Positions 1 to 6,110 are shown, counted from the first letter of the stretch. The stretch is DNA of 12,301 bases from Bacteroidota bacterium (GCA_947461985.1 CANHNT010000027.1:1-12301), one strand, 5' to 3'. The notes: generated by a model not told the origin, from the letters alone. A program made the numbers and translations.

Positions 1-2045
1 ATAATGATGCTGTCAACGGGAGTAAATGTGCAAAATCGGTTATGTTTTCGTATGAAAAACCAACTGAAAAAAAGTTAGACTCTATTATTGAAAAAACACA
101 AGAACAAGTAACTAAAGACTTAAATAATACCTCTAAGCAAAACGATAAATTAGATAAAGAGATTAAGCAAATGCAAGAAAAATTGTTGAACAAAAATGAG
201 CTCGACTGGCAAGATAAAAAACAGTTGGAGGACATGATGAGTCGCAATGAAAATATGCAAAAGCAAATTGAAAATATTCAGAAAAAATTTGAACAAAATA
301 ATAAACAATCTGAGAAAAAAGACTACTCTGAAGAAACCAAAGAGAAACAAGAAAACATGGAAAAGTTGTTGGATGAATTAAAAAATAACCAACTGCAAGA
401 GCGCATGAAAAAAATGGAAGAGCTGATGAAAATGTTGAACAAAGACCAATTGTTTGAGAAATTAAAACAAGTGGAGCAAGACAATCAACTCATGGAAAAA
501 GATTTGGACAGAATGGTGGAAATGATGAAGCAATTGGAACGGGATATGCGTATGGAAGACATTGCTAAAAAAGCCAATCAATTAGCAAAAGAACAAGATG
601 AACTCAACAAACAAACCGATGCAAAAACGAAAAGTGAAGAAGAACTAAAAGCAAAACAAGACGAACTCAACAAAAAAATGGATGAGCTCAAAAAGGATAT
701 TGCTGAAATGGAGAAGGTGAATGAAAGCATGGAAAATAAAAAAGACATGACCGACATGAAAAAAGAAGAAGAAAAAGCTGCTGATAACATGAAAAAAAGT
801 TCAGATGAATTAAAAAGTGGGAATAGCAGCAAAGCATCAAAATCTCAAAAAAGTGCTAAAGAAAGCTTAGAAAAATTAGCCGAAGCAATGAATGAAGCAG
901 CAGGTGGTGGTGGTCCAGAAGAAATCGAAATTGATATCAAAGCAGTTCGTCAAATACTTTCAAACTTAATTAGAATGTCTTTCTCTCAAGAAGATTTAAT
1001 TGAATCAGTTAAAAAAACGAACATTTCGGATCCAAAATTTTTGGCCAATGCTCAGCAACAACAAAAACTTAAAACAGATAGTAAATTAATCGCTGATAGT
1101 TTGTTTGCTTTAAGCAAAAGATTGTCTAAATTATCCTCAACAGTCAATAAAGAAATAGATGGCATTAATAGAAATATGGAAAGTGCCCTTGCTGCTTTAG
1201 AACAACGAAATACGAATCAAGCAAGTGTGAATCAACAATATGTGATGACTGGTGCAAACAATTTAGCATTGATGTTAAACGAAGTTTTGCAGGCATTGAT
1301 GCAACAACAAGCCGAGCAAAAAGCAAAAGAGGGCTCGGGTTCTTGTAACAAGCCAGGCAGTAAACCAGGTAAAAAACCGGGTAAAGGACAAGGTAAGGGA
1401 ATGGGAATGCAATTGGGAGATATTATGTCGAAACAACAAAAGCTTGGAAGTGCGATGGAACAATTGATGAAAAAAGCTGGCGAAAAAGGGAAACCAGGTG
1501 ACAAAGGAAAAGAAGGCAAAGAAGGAAAAGAGGGCAAAGATGGTCAAGGAAAAGAAGGGAAGGATGGAAAAAGTGGGAAAGATGGTCAAAAGGGAGAAGG
1601 TGGTGAAGAAGGAGAAGGAGGTGGCGAATCTGAAAATATGGCACGTATTGCAGCGCAACAAGCCGCATTGCGTAAGCAATTAAACGATATCAATAATCAG
1701 TTGAAAAAAGAAGGAAAAAGCAATCCTAACTTGCAAAAAATTCAGCAAGATATGGATAGAAATGAAACCGATATTGTGAACAAACGAATTACACAAGACA
1801 TTCTTCGTCGCCAATCTGAAATTATGACTCGTTTAATGGAAACCAAAGAAGCGATTCGTCAGCAAGAACAAGGTGAAGAACGAGAGTCAAGCGCTGGTAA
1901 AGAAATGACGAAAGAGATTCCTCAACAATTAAAGGACATTCTAAAAAATAAACAATCCGTAATTGATTATTACAAAACTGTTCCTCCAGAATTGAAACCT
2001 TACTACAAACAAATGGTGGAGAATTATTTTCAGATGATTAAGTAG
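1..2045 (+). CDS. DUF4175-type coiled-coil envelope protein, C-terminal part (5' end outside window)
   Basis: The frame is open to the left edge; the 13 residues before the first in-window Met (base 42) read as protein (NDAVNGSKCAKSV), so that Met is internal. What remains is about 680 residues. It starts with the end of an Ig-like region (FSYEKPTE), then has a very long Lys/Glu/Met/Gln-rich coiled coil (about 10-290 counted from base 42), a less charged helical segment (about 300-430), a Gly/Lys-rich collagen-like stretch (about 440-530) and a C-terminal helical region ending YKQMVENYFQMIK. This order matches the large (over 1000-residue) Bacteroidota proteins annotated DUF4175, which have N-terminal membrane helices and an extracytoplasmic coiled coil; the membrane part would lie upstream. 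The biochemical role of that family is not established. The family assignment rests on architecture and remembered sequence resemblance, so it is likely rather than certain. The gene ends at the terminator shared with atpC. Confidence 0.75.
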   Translation, partial: NDAVNGSKCAKSVMFSYEKPTEKKLDSIIEKTQEQVTKDLNNTSKQNDKLDKEIKQMQEKLLNKNELDWQDKKQLEDMMSRNENMQKQIENIQKKFEQNNKQSEKKDYSEETKEKQENMEKLLDELKNNQLQERMKKMEELMKMLNKDQLFEKLKQVEQDNQLMEKDLDRMVEMMKQLERDMRMEDIAKKANQLAKEQDELNKQTDAKTKSEEELKAKQDELNKKMDELKKDIAEMEKVNESMENKKDMTDMKKEEEKAADNMKKSSDELKSGNSSKASKSQKSAKESLEKLAEAMNEAAGGGGPEEIEIDIKAVRQILSNLIRMSFSQEDLIESVKKTNISDPKFLANAQQQQKLKTDSKLIADSLFALSKRLSKLSSTVNKEIDGINRNMESALAALEQRNTNQASVNQQYVMTGANNLALMLNEVLQALMQQQAEQKAKEGSGSCNKPGSKPGKKPGKGQGKGMGMQLGDIMSKQQKLGSAMEQLMKKAGEKGKPGDKGKEGKEGKEGKDGQGKEGKDGKSGKDGQKGEGGEEGEGGGESENMARIAAQQAALRKQLNDINNQLKKEGKSNPNLQKIQQDMDRNETDIVNKRITQDILRRQSEIMTRLMETKEAIRQQEQGEERESSAGKEMTKEIPQQLKDILKNKQSVIDYYKTVPPELKPYYKQMVENYFQMIK
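1479..1626 (+). repeat. Collagen-like Gly-X-Y coding repeat in the DUF4175-type protein
   Basis: About 15 nearly consecutive Gly-X-Y triplets (GKP, GDK, GKE three times, GKD, then GKE, GKD, GKS, GKD, GQK, GEG, GEE) with one two-residue break (GQ). At DNA level it is a degenerate purine-rich series of short GGnAAAGAn units. It is probably a flexible charged linker or a short collagen-like segment between two helical regions. The strong purine strand bias produces long spurious open frames on the minus strand. Confidence 0.7.
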
Positions 2046-2104
2046 GAATTTAAAATTGATAAGAGAAACCAACACTGAACCCATCATTCTTTTTCTAAAA
2101 TAAA

Positions 2105-2128
2105 AAAATCTCCCAATTGGGAGATTTT
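2105..2128. terminator. Bidirectional intrinsic terminator between the DUF4175-type gene and atpC
   Basis: A perfect 24-base palindrome: AAAATCTCCC, loop AATT, GGGAGATTTT. Read on the minus strand (downstream of atpC, whose stop is at 2151) the stem runs into a run of T (complement of A at 2102-2108). On the plus strand the 3' arm itself ends in TTTT. The genes on both sides converge on it, so it probably serves both. Confidence 0.8.
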
Positions 2129-2150
2129 AAAAATATTCTTTAATTAAAAT

Positions 2151-2405
2151 TTATTTAACCGTTTCTGCACCTTCAATTAATACAACCGTTTTGTTGGTAT
2201 TCATTTCTACGAAACCGCCTTCAATGTTATAAATTTCTTGCGTGTTTTTATCTTTTAGTATTTTTAATTGTCCTTTTCCCAAAGCTGCCACAATAGGCGC
2301 ATGGTTATCAAGCAATTCAAAATAACCTTCAACGCCTGGTAACATAACACCATAAACGTCACCGTTAAATATTTTTCTTTCTGGAGTAAGTATGTCTAAA
2401 TGCAT
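2151..2405 (-). CDS. atpC: ATP synthase F1 subunit epsilon (short form)
   Basis: 84 residues covering only the N-terminal beta-sandwich of the F1 epsilon subunit, which couples the gamma stalk to the c-ring. It begins MHLDILTPERKIFNGDV and contains the family's GVEGYFELLDNHAPIVAALGKGQLKI core, followed by the NIEGGFVEMNTNKTVVLIEGAE strand pair. The C-terminal helical hairpin that inhibits ATP hydrolysis in the roughly 135-residue enterobacterial protein is absent, as is usual for Bacteroidota. The ATG at 2403-2405 is the only sensible start, and there is no clear Shine-Dalgarno sequence. It lies downstream of atpD in the same direction, but the gap of about 450 bases is filled by the four-helix-bundle element, whose edge lies six bases upstream of this start codon. 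Identification is firm. Confidence 0.95.
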   Translation of the reverse strand: MHLDILTPERKIFNGDVYGVMLPGVEGYFELLDNHAPIVAALGKGQLKILKDKNTQEIYNIEGGFVEMNTNKTVVLIEGAETVK

Positions 2406-2411
2406 GTGTGA

Positions 2412-2441
2412 GCTATGAGATTTGAGAGATGAGATTTGAGA
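2412..2441. repeat. Left inverted-repeat end of the four-helix-bundle unit, with 14-bp tandem duplication
   Basis: Bases 2415-2427 and 2429-2441 are identical 13-mers (ATGAGATTTGAGA) separated by one base. Each GAGATTTGAGA is complementary to the TCTCAAATCTC at 2823-2833 at the other end. Confidence 0.75.
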
Positions 2442-2443
2442 TG

Positions 2444-2806
2444 TTAGATTTTATTTAATGTTTGATAAAAACCATATATCATTTTTTCTACCTCGGTTAA
2501 TAATTTTGTTATGTTTAAATAGTTTTCTTCTGTGATATAATTAAATTCTTTTGCTAAATATAATTGTGTTTCTAATTCGAAAGCAGAACCATTCGCTATT
2601 GATAAAAAATGTTGAAACTCTTTATCTCCAACTCGTCCACTTCCTTCGGCAATATTTGAAGGAATTGAAATGGCACATCGTCTAATTTGAGATTTGAGTC
2701 CATATTTTTCATCTGCTGGAAATTCATTTAAAATTTGATAAACCAATTTTGTGAGTTCTATCGATTTTTGCCAAATCTTTAGTTCTCTAAAATTATGGAT
2801 TCTCAT
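2444..2806 (-). CDS. Four-helix-bundle protein, 23S rRNA intervening-sequence (IVP/S23) family
   Basis: 120 residues with the complete signature of the family: FRELKIWQKSIELTKLVY, then FPADEKYGLKSQIRRCAISIPSNIAEGSGR (about 29-58), then EFQHFLSIANGSAFELETQL (about 63-82) and a final amphipathic helix. Members were first found encoded inside intervening sequences of bacterial 23S rRNA and are also scattered as single genes in Bacteroidota; related proteins (Avd) work with diversity-generating retroelements. No molecular function is firmly known for stand-alone members. No reverse transcriptase or variable repeat is visible nearby, so an Avd role is not supported. The gene sits between atpD and atpC on the same strand, inside inverted repeats. 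The ATG at 2804-2806 gives the family's usual N-terminus (M-x-x-x-NFRELKIWQ). Confidence 0.92.
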   Translation of the reverse strand: MRIHNFRELKIWQKSIELTKLVYQILNEFPADEKYGLKSQIRRCAISIPSNIAEGSGRVGDKEFQHFLSIANGSAFELETQLYLAKEFNYITEENYLNITKLLTEVEKMIYGFYQTLNKI

Positions 2807-2822
2807 TTTTTGTGAAATTCAT

Positions 2823-2845
2823 TCTCAAATCTCTTATCTAATAGC
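2823..2845. repeat. Right inverted-repeat end of the four-helix-bundle unit
   Basis: TCTCAAATCTC (2823-2833) followed by TT and ATCTAATAGC (2836-2845). It is the inverted counterpart of the repeat at 2412-2441, and its outer edge lies 13 bases from the atpD stop. Confidence 0.7.
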
Positions 2846-2858
2846 GCATATCTAAAAA

Positions 2859-4364
2859 CTAATTCTTAGCTGCTTCCATCATTTTTTTACCTTTAGCAAT
2901 CGCATCATCAATGTTTCCTACAAGGTTAAATGCTGCTTCAGGATATTCATCCACTTCACCATCCATAATCATGTTGAAACCTTTGATTGTTTCGTCGATA
3001 GAAACCAACACACCTTTTAAACCGGTGAATTGTTCTGCTACGTGGAAAGGTTGTGATAAGAAACGTTGCACTTTACGAGCACGGAAAACCGTCATTTTAT
3101 CTTCTTCACTCAACTCATCCATTCCTAAGATAGCGATGATATCTTGTAATTCTTTATAACGTTGTAAAATTAATTTTACTCTGTTAGCCGTTCCATAATG
3201 CGCTTCACCTACAATGGCTTCTGTTAAGATACGTGATGTAGAATCCAAAGGATCCACAGCAGGATAAATTCCTAAATCGGCAATTTTACGACTTAATACG
3301 GTTGTTGCATCTAAGTGAGCAAATGTAGTTGCAGGAGCTGGATCCGTTAAATCATCAGCAGGTACATATACCGCTTGAACCGATGTGATAGAACCATTTT
3401 TTGTAGAAGTAATACGCTCTTGCATTAAACCCATTTCGGTAGCCAATGTTGGTTGATAACCTACCGCTGATGGCATACGACCTAATAATGCAGACACCTC
3501 AGAACCAGCTTGTGTGAAACGGAAGATATTATCTACGAAGAAAAGAATATCTCTTCCTTTTCCTGTTCCGTCACCATCACGATAGTACTCAGCAACTGTT
3601 AAACCAGACAAAGCCACACGAGCACGAGCTCCAGGAGGTTCGTTCATTTGACCGAACACAAATGTAGCTTTAGATTCTTTCAATCCTTCCATGTCCACTT
3701 TGTCTAAATCCCATCCACCTTCTTCCATGCTGTGTTTGAATGCATCACCATAGTTCATGATACCTGCTTCAATCATTTCACGCATTAAATCGTTTCCTTC
3801 ACGTGTTCTTTCACCCACACCAGCAAATACAGAAACCCCTGCATATGCTTTTGCGATATTATTAATTAATTCTTGAATCAATACTGTTTTTCCTACTCCA
3901 GCACCACCAAACAATCCAATTTTACCTCCTTTTGCATAAGGTTCAATCAAATCGATTACTTTAATTCCTGTAAAAAGAATTTCTGATGCGGTACTTAAAT
4001 TTTCAAATGCAGGAGGTTGTGCATGTATTGGACGACCACCCACTTTTGAAGGTTGTGGTAAACCATCAATAGCATCTCCCGTTACATTAAACAAACGACC
4101 TTTGATTGCATCGCCAATTGGCATTGCAATCGGAATTCCAGTGTCAATAACGGCCATACCTCTTACTAATCCTTCTGTTCCGTCCATCGCAATAGTACGA
4201 ACACTATCTTCTCCTAAATGTTGTTGAACCTCCAAAATTAAGTCGCTAGCACCTGTTCTTTTGATTTCTAACGCACTCAAAATATCTGGCAAAACTCCTC
4301 CACTAGGGAATTGCACATCCACAACGGCACCAATAATTTGTTTAATTTTTCCTGTATTTGACAT
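2859..4364 (-). CDS. atpD: ATP synthase F1 subunit beta
   Basis: 501-residue catalytic beta subunit of F1-ATPase, which makes ATP from ADP and phosphate at the membrane-attached F1 head. Visible motifs are the Walker A P-loop GGAGVGKT (153-160), GERTREGND (184-192, with the catalytic Glu), the Walker B region ILFFVDN (273-279), SALLGRMPSAVGYQPTLATEMG, and the DELSEED gamma-contact loop (416-422). Compared with the 460-residue E. coli protein there is an extra loop of roughly 25 residues at about 201-227 (GIMNYGDAFKHSMEEGGWDL and onward) between GERTREGND and the FGQMNEPPGARARVAL segment; such a longer loop is typical of Bacteroidota. It is the first gene of the atpD - four-helix-bundle gene - atpC unit, with its own promoter about 50 bases upstream. 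As in many Bacteroidota, atpD and atpC stand apart from the other atp genes, none of which is in the window. Confidence 0.98.
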   Translation of the reverse strand: MSNTGKIKQIIGAVVDVQFPSGGVLPDILSALEIKRTGASDLILEVQQHLGEDSVRTIAMDGTEGLVRGMAVIDTGIPIAMPIGDAIKGRLFNVTGDAIDGLPQPSKVGGRPIHAQPPAFENLSTASEILFTGIKVIDLIEPYAKGGKIGLFGGAGVGKTVLIQELINNIAKAYAGVSVFAGVGERTREGNDLMREMIEAGIMNYGDAFKHSMEEGGWDLDKVDMEGLKESKATFVFGQMNEPPGARARVALSGLTVAEYYRDGDGTGKGRDILFFVDNIFRFTQAGSEVSALLGRMPSAVGYQPTLATEMGLMQERITSTKNGSITSVQAVYVPADDLTDPAPATTFAHLDATTVLSRKIADLGIYPAVDPLDSTSRILTEAIVGEAHYGTANRVKLILQRYKELQDIIAILGMDELSEEDKMTVFRARKVQRFLSQPFHVAEQFTGLKGVLVSIDETIKGFNMIMDGEVDEYPEAAFNLVGNIDDAIAKGKKMMEAAKN

Positions 4365-4417
4365 ATAAATAATAAATGATAAAGTAATAACTACTTTAGG
4401 GTTTATAAAATTTCGTG

Positions 4418-4448
4418 CAAAGGTAAGTATTGAATTTCAGAAATCAAA
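4418..4448 (-). promoter_or_regulatory. Promoter of the atpD operon (Bacteroidota type)
   Basis: On the minus strand: -33 box TTTG (4445-4448), exactly 19 bases, then -7 box TACCTTTG (4418-4425), a full match to TTTG-N19-TAnnTTTG. It predicts an RNA start near 4413 and a leader of about 50 bases, A/T-rich, before the ATG at 4364. Confidence 0.75.
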
Positions 4449-4631
4449 CTATGTTATCAACAGATTTTGAGCAAAATGTGTCATTTTTCCACTAATTTTT
4501 ATTTTTTATTTATCATCGACTTTTCCTCTCTGCCACTTTTGTGGCAAAGCACGTCCTGACATTCCTCTTCAGGAACACCGTTCAACTATTGAACTTTTTG
4601 AGTCTTTTATATAATTACCCTAAAATAAAAT

Positions 4632-4657
4632 GGCTACTCAACCGAGTAGCCTTTTTT
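4632..4657. terminator. Intrinsic terminator downstream of the T9SS protein gene
   Basis: Stem GGCTACTC / GAGTAGCC (4632-4639, 4644-4651) with loop AACC. It is followed by TTTTTT (4652-4657) on the plus strand, and on the minus strand by A-TTTT-A-TTTT. It lies 28 bases beyond the stop codon of the minus-strand T9SS protein, the natural user. The better T-tract faces the plus strand, where no gene is evident. Confidence 0.75.
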
Positions 4658-4678
4658 AATTTATATGTAATTCGAAAA

Positions 4679-5416
4679 TTAGTTTTTAACAAACATTGTT
4701 TTCATTTCTTTTCCATTTTCAACAGCATATATAAAGTATGTTCCTGTTGGTAAAGCACTTACATTGATGTTGCATTTTTCTTCATCAAATGTGTAAGTTG
4801 GTTTAATTGTTTGGCCAAATAAGTTAAACAATACAATATGATTTACTTGTGAAGTTAAGCCTTCAACAACTACATTGTTTCTTGCTGGATTAGGATAACA
4901 GTTCATTGCTGTTGCTTTTACATTGCTAACACTTGCAGGGAAACCAACTGTGATTGTTGTTGTTGTGGTGTTCCATTTGTCACCAGAATCATCTCCACCA
5001 TTTCCGTTAACTGCATTTCCTACTGCTTTTATTGTATAAGTGCCTGGAGTTGAAGGAGCAGTCCATTTAAAATCAACTGTGCCATTTGTTAAAACAGTTG
5101 AATGAGTCAATTGTCCTCCACTTAATTTTGTACCAGATGATACGGTTGCGAAAGTACCACCCGTTGCATAGATATTAAATCCGTATTTTACGTTAGTTGC
5201 ATGAGACATCATAAATTGTGCACTATACGTTTGACCAGCAATTGCTGTTGTTGGTAAATTAGCAAATGACACCGTTGTAGATGCACTAATATTGCCATGA
5301 CAATTACCACAACTCGTACCACTAGTCGTATAACCATTGTCTTTTGATTGCATCGTAATGTAAATGATGCTCAAACTCACAAAAAGAGCTACAGAAGATA
5401 AAATTTTTGATCTCAT
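4679..5416 (-). CDS. Exported protein with CxxCH heme motif, Reeler-like (choice-of-anchor V) domain and T9SS sorting domain
   Basis: 245 residues when started at the ATG at 5414-5416. An upstream in-frame ATG (5464) is less likely because it would put 16 residues before the signal peptide and almost abut the promoter. Order: hydrophobic signal peptide (1-22), a CGNCH motif (36-40) of the kind that binds c-type heme, then a beta-rich domain about 45-155 with tHS/fkWTAPStPGTYTIKAVGNAVNGNGGDDSGD features like Reeler or choice-of-anchor V domains, and a C-terminal type IX secretion sorting domain (about 170-245; YPNPARNN, LFNLFGQ, LPTGTYFIYAVENGKEMKTMFVKN). It should be exported by Sec, then carried through or onto the outer membrane by T9SS. 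Whether heme is really attached, and what the protein does, cannot be told. It is a single-gene unit with its own promoter and terminator. Confidence 0.85.
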   Translation of the reverse strand: MRSKILSSVALFVSLSIIYITMQSKDNGYTTSGTSCGNCHGNISASTTVSFANLPTTAIAGQTYSAQFMMSHATNVKYGFNIYATGGTFATVSSGTKLSGGQLTHSTVLTNGTVDFKWTAPSTPGTYTIKAVGNAVNGNGGDDSGDKWNTTTTTITVGFPASVSNVKATAMNCYPNPARNNVVVEGLTSQVNHIVLFNLFGQTIKPTYTFDEEKCNINVSALPTGTYFIYAVENGKEMKTMFVKN

Positions 5417-5476
5417 TTTTTTTATTTTTTTAAATTGAGTGCAATGTATATTTAATTTAGACAAATCAAATTATAC

Positions 5477-5484
5477 CAAAGATA
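5477..5484 (-). promoter_or_regulatory. -7 promoter box for the T9SS protein gene
   Basis: Minus-strand TATCTTTG matches TAnnTTTG; no clear TTTG lies 19 bases upstream. The predicted RNA start near 5472 gives a leader of about 55 bases to the ATG at 5416 and supports that start over the ATG at 5464. Confidence 0.45.
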
Positions 5485-5510
5485 CAATTAGGTAAACGAG
5501 TATAGTTTTG

Positions 5511-5806
5511 CTATTTAAATTGCATTAATTTTTCTTCTAATTGTTTTGCAGGAATCACTCCTGCTTGTCGCCATAATAAATTCCCTTGTTTAAAAATCAT
5601 AAGGGTAGGCACGCTTTGTATTTGATATTGCCCTGCCACTTGAGGATTTTTGTCTACATCAATTTTAACGATGGTTGCATGGTCGCCAATTCTGTTTTTA
5701 AATCCACTAAAATGGGGGCCAATGCTTTGCAAGGGCCACACCATTCGGCAGAAAAATCAACCAATACGGGTTTCTCGGAGTTAATAATTTCTGAAAATTT
5801 TGCCAT
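5511..5806 (-). pseudogene. trxA: Thioredoxin, reading frame broken after residue 37
   Basis: The first 37 codons from the ATG at 5804-5806 give MAKFSEIINSEKPVLVDFSA, EWCGPCKALAPILVDLK, with the redox site WCGPC at residues 22-26. This frame then runs to a TAG at 5654-5656 (50 residues). The rest of thioredoxin continues in the -1 frame: NRIGDHATIVKIDVDKNPQVAGQYQIQSVPTLMIFKQ to the TAG at 5511-5513, including the cis-Pro SVPT. Joined at the AAAAA run (5695-5699) the protein would be 98 residues, a normal length, without gap or extra residue. One A is missing from an expected run of six; the junction is also a T_TTA_AAA heptamer that suits -1 slippage. Either a real one-base deletion, a sequencing error or frameshifting explains it. 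It overlaps the DUF2892 gene stop (ATGA from 5809, or TGATG with 5806), so the two are probably translated together. Confidence 0.85.
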
Positions 5807-6015
5807 CATGGTTGTTCTGTTTTACACGTTTTAAAGCCCACTAAAGTGTATAAAGGACAGAAGCTAATCAAACTAGTTGATAAGAATATAGCTGCCAAAA
5901 CCAATAAAATAATGCCTAGAGTGCCCGTAATTTGTCCGGTGAAAAATAATACTGCAATAATTAATGCAATAACAATTCGTACAACTCGATCGATAGTTCC
6001 CATGTTTTTTTTCAT
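5806..6015 (-). CDS. DUF2892 (YgaP-like) small membrane protein
   Basis: 69 residues from the ATG at 6013-6015 (MKKNMGTIDRVVRIVIALI). Two hydrophobic helices (about 11-28 and 33-53) around a short GQITGT turn end in the family motif ISFCPLYTLVGFKTCK with its two cysteines. This is the DUF2892 family, found alone or fused to rhodanese domains in YgaP-type inner-membrane sulfur proteins. Function alone is not known; the conserved Cys pair and the coupled thioredoxin suggest a thiol or sulfur role, which is inference. The stop TGA (5806-5808) overlaps the thioredoxin start. The further upstream ATG at 6034-6036 only adds seven residues (MMLKLFF) and is less typical. Confidence 0.85.
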   Translation of the reverse strand: MKKNMGTIDRVVRIVIALIIAVLFFTGQITGTLGIILLVLAAIFLSTSLISFCPLYTLVGFKTCKTEQP

Positions 6016-6091
6016 AAAAAATAATTTAAGCATCAAATTTCAGCCATAAAATTATAATAAACTGTTACTAATGTTACACAACACAAAATTG

Positions 6092-6099
6092 TATCTTTG
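6092..6099 (+). promoter_or_regulatory. -7 promoter box for the bestrophin-like gene
   Basis: TATCTTTG matches TAnnTTTG; no good -33 TTTG. It lies only 11 bases before the ATG at 6111, so the transcript leader would be about 5-8 bases. Confidence 0.45.
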
Positions 6100-6110
6100 A
6101 ATTTTCAAAT

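Larger units (their letters stand above)
2412..2845 (-). mobile_element. Putative four-helix-bundle (IVS-type) insertion unit bounded by inverted repeats, within the atpD-atpC operon
   Basis: The unit is bounded by compound inverted repeats. The left end (2412-2441) reads GCTATGAGAT, nine bases, GAGATTTGAGA. The right end (2823-2845), read on the opposite strand, is GCTATTAGAT, two bases, GAGATTTGAGA. So 20 of 21 aligned repeat bases match, in the same order. The left end also has a 14-base tandem duplication (2415-2428, 2429-2442, differing only in the last base). Inside is one gene of the 23S-rRNA intervening-sequence protein family. Removing the unit would leave 19 bases between atpD and atpC, a normal operon spacing. 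No adjacent target-site duplication is evident. Mobility is inferred, not shown. Confidence 0.5.
4365..4678. other. 314-base intergenic gap with stem-loops
   Basis: The gap holds the atpD promoter (4418-4448) and a terminator (4632-4657). Between them, at 4531-4599, are three short stem-loops in a row: TGCCAC/GTGGCA (4531-4546), TCCTGA/TCAGGA (4554-4574) and GTTCAA/TTGAAC (4580-4594) followed by TTTTT (4595-4599). Their orientation would suit the 3' part of a plus-strand transcript, but only a weak promoter-like TAATTTTT is visible upstream and I recognise no RNA family. No convincing gene lies here; the small plus-strand frame starting at 4541 looks spurious. Confidence 0.4.

Noticed and set aside
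42..44. ATG as the real start of the first gene
   Set aside because: The frame continues to the window edge with protein-like residues, and the family has a long N-terminal membrane part, so the gene starts upstream.
1479..1626. CRISPR-like or minisatellite array
   Set aside because: The short degenerate units are the DNA of Gly-X-Y codons; there are no spaced identical repeats.
1275..1679. 134-residue minus-strand open frame (and similar ones at 150-350, 578-832, 1232-1537, 1423-1668)
   Set aside because: All are antisense to the Lys/Glu/Gly-rich DUF4175-type gene; their Phe/Leu/Ser-rich composition is the complement of the purine-rich coding strand.
2444..2806. Avd accessory gene of a diversity-generating retroelement
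   Set aside because: No reverse transcriptase, template repeat or variable repeat in the window; the neighbours are ATP synthase genes.
2412..2845. Target-site duplication around the four-helix-bundle unit
   Set aside because: The bases just outside the two ends do not match; GCAT occurs at 2402-2405 and 2846-2849 but is not adjacent to the left end, so I do not claim it.
4541..4753. 70-residue plus-strand frame
   Set aside because: It runs through a hairpin terminator and into the antisense of the T9SS gene; composition is hydrophobic noise and no start signal is visible.
5586..5834. Plus-strand frame over the thioredoxin gene, and that at 5846-6049 over the DUF2892 gene
   Set aside because: Antisense shadows; the minus-strand frames have clear family motifs.
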